Shown here: piece after piece, positions 55,877 to 64,000 of the stretch
Numbering within the stretch: the stretch's first letter is position 1
Layout: each line of letters opens with the position of its first letter
Source of the DNA: Spisula solida
Lineage: Eukaryota; Mollusca; Bivalvia; Venerida; Mactridae
DNA: 64,000 nucleotides
Reading direction: 5' to 3'
Assembly (NCBI GenBank): GCA_947247005.1
Contig: OX365944.1
Span: forward strand, 24,837,501 to 24,901,500
Position numbers and translations under genes: made by a program
The notes under the pieces: generated by a model
Told to the model about the DNA's origin: nothing
Database searches by the model: none
The model's input: only the letters and a program-made list of their open reading frames with translations

Positions 55877-57204
55877 GTAGTGATCTGAAATCGTAGGGGC
55901 TGGCTTTAAAACCCCTCAGGTAACTCCCAGGGGAATTTGAAACATACTTCACCCTATACCTACTGGTGATATGAACGGGAGCTTAAGTTACCTTTGGAAA
56001 AGTAACTTGAAACTTGGCTAGTCCGTGTTATAGCTAAACAAGTGTTTTACAAAATTGAAAGAAAACTTCAAAGTGAGTTTAAGTTGAAATAGGGACTGTA
56101 ATTAAGACTTGAACTTGATAAAATATACAGTCACTAATCTGTTACAAAGCTGTTCATTTAGTGCACCGAGTATAAATATGTATTTAAAGCAGTGGGCTGG
56201 TTAGTAATACGGGGCGTTAAAGACAAAAGGGTTATTAAGTAAGGTGGTGACAGACCTCGGAAAGTGTCTTACACTAATCGTCCATCTAATAATGATTCTT
56301 TGACACGAATGTTGCACTGATGAACATTTATAAATATTGACACTAACAGGTGTTTGTCAGATACTTAATATAATGTTATATGATCGTGTGTTGAAAGGGA
56401 CTATAGTGTGAGTAGTGGGCCAACGCGCCGAACGCCTTTGGGCTGTCACTTTGCATTCCCTAGCAAGTCGAAGTTTTGAACAGTGAATATAATCGATAAT
56501 GCCTCACGTAAAGACGACCTCGTCTAGAAATAAAGAACACTAGCATTACTCTAAGTTAAAATTATTTCTTTATTTTTCTCTTTATTTCAATCTTACAATT
56601 ATAAAAAACGGACAGGGAAGGCAGCACAGAAAACAAAAATAAACACAACAGGCTTCAATTACACGACATAATGGCCAACAAACAACTGAACAAGAAAACG
56701 GAAGTTAACAGCTGAAAGTCCATAATCATCTTCTGGCTACTGCACTTTGAGTGCTTATTGAACTCCACATATGTAACGCCGACTTACAACACTCGCAAAA
56801 CATTGTATAATATAATCCCTGATATTCCTAATCCCCATTTTTTAACAATGATGACCATTTGAAGTAGTATAAATAACGATTTATACCGGAATAAGTATTT
56901 ATTAAGACCAACCAATATATCGCTGTTGAAACAATATTTGTGTTTTTATTTCATTAGTTTATAATATCTTCTTGAAGTATGTACAGGTCATCACACGTGC
57001 AGTATTTATGTTTTAAGTCCTTGTTTGTCCTCGCAGATTAGCGGCCTTGCACACCCAGTGTATGTCACACGCCCGCAATGTAATTCATGAAAGCAAATAC
57101 CATAGTACAACTTTTGTAAAAAAAACATACAGATTATAATCTAGCTTGATCTGGCTTAATCAAAATGCGTGTTACTCGTGATATCATATTTATTTGTCTC
57201 AGTC
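55877..57204. other. non-coding stretch
   Basis: No exon or repeat family recognised. Confidence 0.45.
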
Positions 57205-57275
57205 TCGGTCAGCGCGGTTGGTAGAGTGCTCCTGTGGTAGATCCTTGTTCGATTTCCAATTTTGGCAGGTTTTGT
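57205..57275 (+). mobile_element. tRNA-like SINE head (fragment)
   Basis: GGTCAGCGCGGTTGGTAGAG is a strong A box and CCTTGTTCGATTTCC a slightly altered B box. No characteristic tail follows. A SINE fragment or tRNA pseudogene. Confidence 0.5.
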
Positions 57276-58158
57276 TATAAATTTACTAGATGTTTCGTTA
57301 GGCAAATTGTGATGACAAGTTTTACCATTAACACTATTTTTTTCGGTGTTAGCTGTCTAGCTTGATATTTGACCTACTTCTGACCAATTTCAAAACCAAT
57401 GAAATATTTCTAAATAAATTAGCAGTAAATAAAATAACGAGCCGGGTAGGTCAGAATATGCTATACTCTTCACAAAAGGTACCGCGAAAAAAATACATTC
57501 CTGTTTAACAGGTAAACTAATTGTACAGCAGATACATACTATCGAAAATTAAGTCTAGCACATTGTGAACTGTTTGACCTTTAAGTGACCTTGGTCAAGT
57601 ATGGAGCGAACCTATAAGTGTATTACCGCTCGTTATTTCTTAGTAGTGTAACTCTCAATAGTTCTAAGAGCAGAGGCCACGAGTTCATATTTCATTTGAG
57701 CCTATTTATTTCTGATTTCCTTTTTCCTATTTTTTTGTCTTTAATTTCGACGTATTTAAGGTAAGTCCGATCTGCAGAGCATTCTCCCTGTAAGCGAAGT
57801 GTCAAGGGCCCGGTTGAGCCCCTCACAACCCGGTTGCAAATTTCGTCACCGTGTTACGCGTCTTTGGTATGACGTGTCTGTAGCGTTGGCTACAGTCATG
57901 CCCAAACTGTTGGAGAAGTTTTCAGGTGCATTGGGAAGTGCACAGTACGTTAGTACTGATTGGTAAACATTTCCAGGAAAGCTGGCGAGCCTTAATTATC
58001 TCTCGTGTATGACTCATAATTATGTAAGGGTGAAAACGTCATAAAACGAAATGGAAACTTGCATATATTAAATAGCGTGACACGTTATGCTTATTCATGA
58101 AAATAAAATACACAAGTGTGCCTTACACATTAGGAAGTGTACCTATGTTCAGTATAAG
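57276..58158. other. non-coding stretch
   Basis: No gene recognised. Confidence 0.45.
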
Positions 58159-58652
58159 GAATAATAATAATAATAAAGACTTTATTTATAGAGGGAACAT
58201 ACATGACATAATTGTCAATCTGCCGTAAGGCCCAGTAAACAGTAAAACATTAAAACAACAGAAACATGACATCAATAAATCTAAAGACCATGCACAAAAT
58301 AGCAAGCGTATGGATATATAATGAAATTATAAAAAAGAAATGTCATATAATTTGTTTAAGGTTTAAAACTACAATCTCAATACATACCAACACAATTGTA
58401 CATGTACATGAACTTAGAGGCGTCAAAAATGTTTTCCACATTGTGTTACCTCATAGAATAGAACCATTTTATACAAAGCGCTTTGAATTTATTGAGTGTA
58501 TCAGACTGCTGAATAGGACTGGGTAAAGCATTCCAAATAGATGATCCTGAATATTCGAATGACTTACGGAAAAGCTCAGTATTAGGGCAAGGAGAATAAA
58601 TTTGAAGGCTAGCACATAGACTGACATAATCATACTTGAAATAGCGGAACAC
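58159..58652 (-). mobile_element. LINE 3' end with C-terminal reverse transcriptase peptide
   Basis: On the minus strand a 68-codon frame ends with TELFRKSFEYSGSSIWNALP and then SPIQQSDTLNKFKALCIKW, the classic C-terminus of CR1/L2/Rex-type elements. After the stop come about 280 bases of untranslated sequence ending TATAAATAAAGTCTTTATTATTATT. The 5' end is truncated. The exact clade is not assigned. Confidence 0.8.
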
Positions 58653-58959
58653 CTACACTATTGTTATACACATAATCTTTATTCTTTGGTGGTCCTTATT
58701 TGTTATGTGTGTTTATATTCGACGCTTGAGCCGTCATATTGACCAGAGGACATAACCTGGTCATCCATTTAGCCTGGACGATGTCAATCCTTTGACGGAA
58801 TATAGCCTGTACTCATCTAGATGTAATACAGAAGTAGATATATATTTTTTTGAATTGAAAGACACTTCATGTCGCACCAGCTTAAACTTATTTGACACTG
58901 TTAGCTCATTACTTATTTGTATTATATATGGACTTTACTTTTAATCTTTTTTACTTTAC
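58653..58959. other. non-coding spacer
   Basis: Nothing recognised. Confidence 0.4.
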
Positions 58960-59180
58960 TCATTTATTACGCCCTTGTGGAGCGTAGGCTACATGTCACT
59001 CCTCACTATGTTTCTGGCTAGCTGTTGTAATGTGTTCTATAGTTGTTCTAGCCATTTCTGGCCCCAGTACTCTCTGCCTTGCCTGTCTTGGTCGTCTTCT
59101 GTTCCTCGAGATGTCCATCTTAAAACTTGGGAACTGATGCATATAGGCACAGTGTCTTAATTTCTGGAAACATGAACAGA
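58960..59180 (-). mobile_element. LINE C-terminal fragment (HVAYAPQG-type end)
   Basis: On the minus strand the peptide DISRNRRRPRQARQRVLGP followed by EMARTTIEHITTASQ, and shortly after in the same frame past a stop HVAYAPQGRNK, resembles the C-terminal tail of RTE/BovB-like polyproteins, which carry a Trp/Arg-rich end and a YAPQGR-type finish. The family call is from memory of the pattern. Confidence 0.45.
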
Positions 59181-60094
59181 AAAGAATTTCAGTGAAAGTA
59201 GAGACAGTGAAAACCGCATGTAAAGTAAGACCACTATTACAACATAAATTTGCTGCAAATACCACCAATTTTATTTCCATTTTACCACATTTCAATGATA
59301 TTTAACCTGTTAAGAGAGGCCACTTAGTCATTTTCCTATGGGGTAAACTTTCAACACAGATTTATCTGTGTTGACAGGTTTTATACAACTATACAAAATA
59401 CAAGATAGTAAAAAGCTTTAAAAAAGAAATAATTGCATTTTCTAAGCAGATGTATTTTGATTTCTTTACATATGATTTCTGTGTTGCATACTAAGTAAAT
59501 GAATTCGGAATGGTCATATGGTATTCACAGAGGTTGAAGGCCAGTGATAGAAAAGTAAGATAAGTTTAGGTGCTGGGCTTGCGTGTATAGCAGAGTAACG
59601 TCACTTAGTCACGTCACAGTAGTGTCACTTCACCATGAGCTACAAGCATTGACAGGTGTTTCATCAAAAATACATTTGGTAATTCAAACTGGGTTAAAAC
59701 GTTTTTATACCTCAAGTAGTTATAATTGCAATAATGCCGGACACTTTCGTCAGGTTAATGATGGTCAATATGTGTCTTTTTTGAAAATGAGGATTCAAAG
59801 GGTTAATTTTTGTAGTGAAATAAAACTCCTGTTTTCGTCAAATTGTACAAGGTGTTATCTGTCTCAAACAGCGCTTTACATACTAAAGCGTCTGTAATGT
59901 GACTATATCGGATCAATATGCATGTAGCGTGAGGTCTTGGATACCTGATCGAGATGTATCTTCTTTAGCGACAATTCGATTAATGGTAATCATTAAATAT
60001 ATCATTAGCGATCCACCCAATGCTTTTTTATGGCGAAGTTCAGAGAAGCCTGAACTAGGAGGCATGTTATGCAGAAGGCATACATGCATATAAT
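59181..60094. other. non-coding stretch
   Basis: Open frames at 59583-59897 and 59899-60093 show no domain, signal or splice context. Nothing else recognised. Confidence 0.4.
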
Positions 60095-60332
60095 GATTAT
60101 CCGTCCGTCCGTCCGTCCGAAAAAGTTAACCATAACATTCAAGTTGTTGAAACTCGAATATCGTCCATCAAGGCATTGCTTTCAAACTTGGCATCCTTAT
60201 TACCATCACAAACACCTTACATTGTCAAAGCCATGTAACACTGTCCAACATTTCAACATTATTCTAGCCCTGATTGACCTAGATATTTTTTATGGACAAG
60301 ACTTCCACCGGGGCATACGTGTTTATTGAACG
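60095..60332 (+). repeat. (CCGT)n microsatellite with attached repeat unit
   Basis: CCGTCCGTCCGTCCGTCCGA at 60101 is followed by AAAGTTAACCATAACATTC, CAAACTTGGCATCC and ACCGGGGCATACGTGTTTAT. A short tetranucleotide run attached to a moderately conserved unit ending near GAACGCAG suggests a dispersed non-autonomous element, but only one copy lies in this window. Confidence 0.4.
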
Positions 60333-61235
60333 CAGTCTTTTTTCTCACCATTTTTCTTTTAATCAAAATCCACAAATGGCTATACTCACGAAAAATGTAC
60401 GCAGCGCTTAAGACTCACTAGTGCAACACCCTTTGGGAAATATGAAGTTTGGATGATGTTGTTTTTGAGAGTTAAAATACACATGAGTAAATGGTTACTG
60501 CTGGAACAAGTGATGGTAATGCTTAAGGGAGGGTTTCCTTTGGAGACGTTGGGTTGTATAAAAAACTGCACATGTATCATATGTATTGTGTGGCTTTTGG
60601 GCCTTTACCTGAATGTAATCAGTATTATATTTGCTCGTATACGGGTACTCGTCACACCAATCCTTCTTGTATTAAAAATTTTATCATAAAACTTATCCTG
60701 GTCACCATTCACCATTATGTTATTTGATACATGCTGAGCTCATATATCACTGACACTTATCTCGCGTCACGTGTGAAATAAACGCACGGCAAATATGAAC
60801 CGTACACTAATTATTCAATTAATACAACACAGCTGATATGAGTTTAATGAGTCACAAACAATGAATCTCTGATGAAATTAGACATTACAGAGGTTGCAGA
60901 ACGTGTACGTACACGGCTACGTGTAAACATTTTGTGTATTACGTCATTAATATGTGTGTGTAGTAAGTATCTTTAGACAAACTAATGACATGTGGAAGAC
61001 GTGTTCTAGGTCACTAATGCAGATTTTCGATTGTTTCCTTCATGGATTCATCGATGTTATTTTACTCTCGTGTGGAAGTCATGCTTCAAGTGACACGTGA
61101 TTTTACATGTACATGTCAATTTAAATTGAAACTTATATGTGCATGTGCGCGGGTATCTATACGTGCACGTGTGCGTACTTTGTCTCACAGCCTTCCTTTT
61201 ATTGATTCATTTATTACTCATCTATATATACTCTT
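60333..61235. other. non-coding stretch
   Basis: The open frame at 60453-60689 is hydrophobic but has no splice or start context. CATGTACATGTC-type and GTGTGTGTAG patches are low complexity. No gene is called. Confidence 0.4.
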
Positions 61236-61330
61236 CCGAATTGGAGAGGTTAGGGCGTCCGTATTGAAAGCGGGAAGTTTAAGGTTCGGAGCACGACAAG
61301 ACCCGTTCTGATATAAACCGTTAGTGAGCG
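61236..61330 (+). mobile_element. possible tRNA-like SINE head
   Basis: GAGAGGTTAGGGCGTCCG is A-box-like and TTTAAGGTTCGGAGC is B-box-like at about the right spacing. It is followed by a 17-base direct duplication (ATAAATAATGACAATTAT) at 61342-61375. Confidence 0.4.
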
Positions 61331-61834
61331 ACCAGGCAGTTATAAATAATGACAATTATAAATAATGACAATCCTATATCCCTGGTATTTCGAGGTAGGG
61401 CTACTTCGTTTAGGTGTCTTATGTTAAAAGCCAAATTGAATGACCATTTAGATACGCTCGCCACTTTAATAAATTTGCACTTTACATACTAGTATCACAT
61501 TACAAATACATTGTACATTGACAAGTGACTACAGTGGAATGGTGTTAAAATGAACACCCAGTCAGTTGAGGTTGTGAGCTTTAACCTCGATCGTTAAAAT
61601 ATTTTACTACCATAATAGCGTATACATATACTATATAATATGTTACTACATATAAATGCAAATATGTCAACATTTATGTATTATAGTTATACATTCTCTA
61701 CGTTACATTGAAACTCAAAATGCGTAAAAAATAAATGTTGCGTGGCGACGATCGAAGTAAAATATGGAAACTGGATACGTATTATTTACTAAGTAGTATT
61801 GCATTCAGACCTTAACCTAAATTACCTAATCCCA
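61331..61834. other. non-coding spacer
   Basis: No gene recognised. Confidence 0.4.
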
Positions 61835-62135
61835 CATTCAAGAACAGCCTACCATATGAACACCTTCTTCCCCCGATCAATCCGCCTCTGGAATAGCCTG
61901 CCACAACATGTTCAGTCTAGCCCCACATTACAGACATTTGTCAGTAGGCTAGACGAGCATCACCAATAACCTAATATCTCTTGTTTTTAATTGTACATAC
62001 TGCTCTTTTTACCTTATAATCTATACTGATAACTCTGCACATCATATTTAAATCTAATTTCATCGTCTCCGACAGCGCCTGCCAGTAATAATCTGTATTG
62101 ATTGTAGGCAGTATGAAGTTAAAGTTGAAGTTGAC
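61835..62135 (+). mobile_element. 5'-truncated LINE 3' end
   Basis: The frame HSRTAYHMNTFFPRSIRLWN continuing SLPQHVQSSPTLQTFVSRL ends at a TAA near 61968. The HMN-FFPRSIRLWN block matches the minus-strand fragment at 8333-8596, so both belong to one LINE family. About 165 bases of untranslated sequence end in GAAGTTAAAGTTGAAGTTGA, a short-repeat tail typical of these elements. Confidence 0.75.
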
Positions 62136-62409
62136 CCCACCCTTATATACCACTGGTCACCTGAAATGAGCAACCACTTGTCTTAAACAGGCAAACTGAT
62201 TAAATCATAGTAATTTTAAATTAGAATACGTACCAATTATTATCGAATGACTCCGACGATAGACCTTTGTGGTGTGACCATTTATATTTGTTTTCAAGGT
62301 TCATTTGAACAAGCTTAGATCAACACACAACATTTTTCAAAGCTATTTACTTAATATTAACAATAAGCAGTGACCTTACAGAATAAACATTTCCATTGAT
62401 GCCTTAAAT
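62136..62409. other. non-coding spacer
   Basis: Nothing recognised. Confidence 0.4.
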
Positions 62410-62945
62410 TATTATTTGGTTGGGACTTCGGTCTGTGTTTATGCTGTCATTTTGTTGGGACTGAGTTTATGATGGTATTTATTAGAACTTCAATCTGTGT
62501 TTATGATGTTATTTGTTTTGAACTTCAGTCTTGTTTATAATCAATTTTGGTTGGGACTTCAGTCTGTATTTATGATGTCATTTGGTTGGGACTTCAGTCT
62601 TTGTTTAGGATGGCATTTGGTTGGGACTTCAATCTATGTTTATGATGTCATTTGGTTAGGACTTCAGTCTGTGTTTAGGATGTCATTTGGTTGGGACTTC
62701 AGTCTGTGTTTATGCTGTCATTTGGTTGGTACTTCGGTCTGTGTTTACGATGTTATTTGGTTGGTACTTCGGTCTGTGTTTACGATGTTCTTTGGTTGGT
62801 ACTTCGGTCTGTGTTTATGGTGTTATTGTCTTTGGGCTTCAGTCTGTGTTTATGGTGTTATTGTCCTTAGGCTTCGGTCTGTATTTATGGTGTGATTGTC
62901 TTTGGGCTTCGGTCTGTGTTTATGGTGTTATTGTCTTTGGGCTTC
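62410..62945. repeat. 35-bp minisatellite, second family
   Basis: About 15 units of TTGGTTGGGACTTCAGTCTG followed by TGTTTATGATGTCAT, with GGTACTTCGG and GTCTTTGGGCTTC variants in the later units. It shares the 35-base length with the large satellite at 37818 but not the sequence. Overlapping open frames of 130-140 codons come from the array, not from genes. Confidence 0.95.
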
Positions 62946-63815
62946 AGCATGTCCATAAATCAAAACACTTGCCTCCTTATCACTCGGATAAACACGTACA
63001 AGTATTTCCTGTAATTGTTAACGCTCTACATGCATTCAAATCAAAATTAGTAAGGGGTGGAATTCACAGCAAAACCACTTTTGGTTCTCAAGTTTTAACC
63101 TCATAAACTACCCATATTACGTACAGAGTTTATCATATAATTAACATATAGAACTACATATCAGGTTTTATATTGCAAATTTAATGTTAATTTTAAGACA
63201 ACTTCCTGAATCATCGTTTATACGCAATGTTAACAAATTCATCCAATAACAATGAACAAGGAAGAGATATAATGCTCTGTAAGCACACGTGGTGTATCAA
63301 ATATTGCACTATATACGCATGAAGGGTCATGCCATTATCATATATGATCTTCTTATCTTGTAATAGCTGAATTCATATGACAAAAATAACCAGGTAGAAG
63401 TTGGCACCATGCATGACGAGCGTGCCCAATATTCTTGTTTACATACATTATAATATAGATCTACTTACAATATAACCATTCAGGCAACAAAGAAATCAAG
63501 GCTAATTGTGCGCGCTTATAGGCATATTTTTTTTTTTGCGTTCGACTGAGACATTCGTAGTGTTTGTCTTTTCGGTTTATCCCTGCCTGATTCGCCAATG
63601 ACCACCAGCTTCGATGGTGTGCATGATTGTAGATCTACTTGTATTTTCAATGTTACTCCTTGTTGATTGACTGACGAGATTTTTGTATTTCAACAACCGT
63701 TCTGTAATATGAATCATTTATTCTTAACATAGATCTTGACACTTGGGCTTTGATTAGTCTATCTACCTGTTTAAGACGCAAAGGAACTTTGTTTTCTGTT
63801 TATTTGCTGTTTCAG
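62946..63815. other. non-coding stretch
   Basis: No repeat family or gene recognised before the candidate exon at 63816. Confidence 0.4.
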
Positions 63816-63968
63816 CTACTACCAATTTTTTTACGCTCGCAGCATCGCTGACAGCATTCAATTCTAAAAATAGTAACATGGTTTTCCCATCACACACGTG
63901 TAAAGTAGTTCTAGTTCTCATCATTATGAGATTATTCTCAATTTATATCGATGAAAAAAATATGTCGT
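63816..63968 (+). CDS. weak candidate internal exon at the window edge
   Basis: A good pyrimidine tract and acceptor (TTTATTTGCTGTTTCAG) precede a frame open to the window end. A donor TCGT|GTAAGC lies at 63968. The acceptor phase accepts the phase-1 donor at 53746, giving an Ala codon at the joint, with the peptide starting TTNFFTLAASLTAFNSKNS. The peptide is not recognisable and the sequence is A/T-rich, so this may be chance. Confidence 0.2.
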
Positions 63969-64000
63969 GTAAGCTACCATGTACAGTTCTTCTTGATAAA

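Noticed and set aside
59583..59897. 104-codon frame as a gene
   Set aside because: No signal peptide, domain or splice context, and A/T-rich chance frames of this size occur throughout the window.

Overview
This looks like a window of animal (metazoan) nuclear DNA. It is A+T-rich, gene-poor and packed with repeats. It holds APE-type non-LTR retrotransposons, several tRNA-headed SINEs, many terminal-inverted-repeat (TIR) DNA elements and MITEs, long minisatellites, and small exons with GT/AG junctions separated by kilobases. I see no bacterial gene density, operons, Shine-Dalgarno sites or CRISPR. The repeat mix (RTE-like and CR1-like LINEs, foldback elements carrying tandem repeats) fits a marine lophotrochozoan, most likely a mollusc, but the species is inference.

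Protein-coding content is small. The best gene is on the + strand, with four phase-compatible exons at 9446-9551, 17263-17471, 19751-19809 and 20808-21470. They encode the C-terminal part of a single-pass membrane protein: a Cys-Cys-Tyr motif, one transmembrane helix, a basic juxtamembrane stretch, a polyproline run, then a long Ser/Thr/Gln-rich tail ending in a stop. The layout resembles Shisa/CYYR1-like adaptors; the 5' exons are not found. Weaker candidates are a CHCHD4/MIA40-like exon (37563-37650), a signal-peptide-like first exon (53689-53746) and a possible exon at the right edge (63816-63968).

Layout. 1-9.4 kb: a SINE, a 32-bp minisatellite, a foldback MITE and a decayed LINE. 9.4-21.5 kb: the membrane-protein gene, whose introns hold several TIR elements, including a 4.1-kb inverted-repeat element (E1, 11978-16091), a TA-flanked mariner-type element, two pogo-like MITEs and a hAT-type element with a perfect 8-bp target duplication. 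23.7-32.2 kb: a TIR element, then a 21-bp minisatellite split by a second giant TIR element (E2, 26441-31017) built around a 42-bp array, then an 830-bp module. 32.7-35.8 kb: a full-length but inactivated RTE-like LINE with a 12-bp target-site duplication. 37.8-40.4 kb: a satellite of about 74 units of 35 bp. 42.5-44.7 kb: an inverted copy of the 830-bp module plus minisatellite, with a pure (GGTA)n tract of about 320 bp. 46-52.8 kb: two tRNA-Arg-like SINEs and a CR1-like LINE lying against an older LINE fragment. 53.7-64 kb: mostly non-coding, with SINE and LINE tails and a different 35-bp array.

The most unusual theme is that several non-autonomous DNA transposons (E1, E2, the hAT element) carry internal tandem arrays. 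E1 and E2 share the same kind of roughly 42-bp internal unit although their terminal sequences differ. That pair is my best candidate for an undescribed element family.
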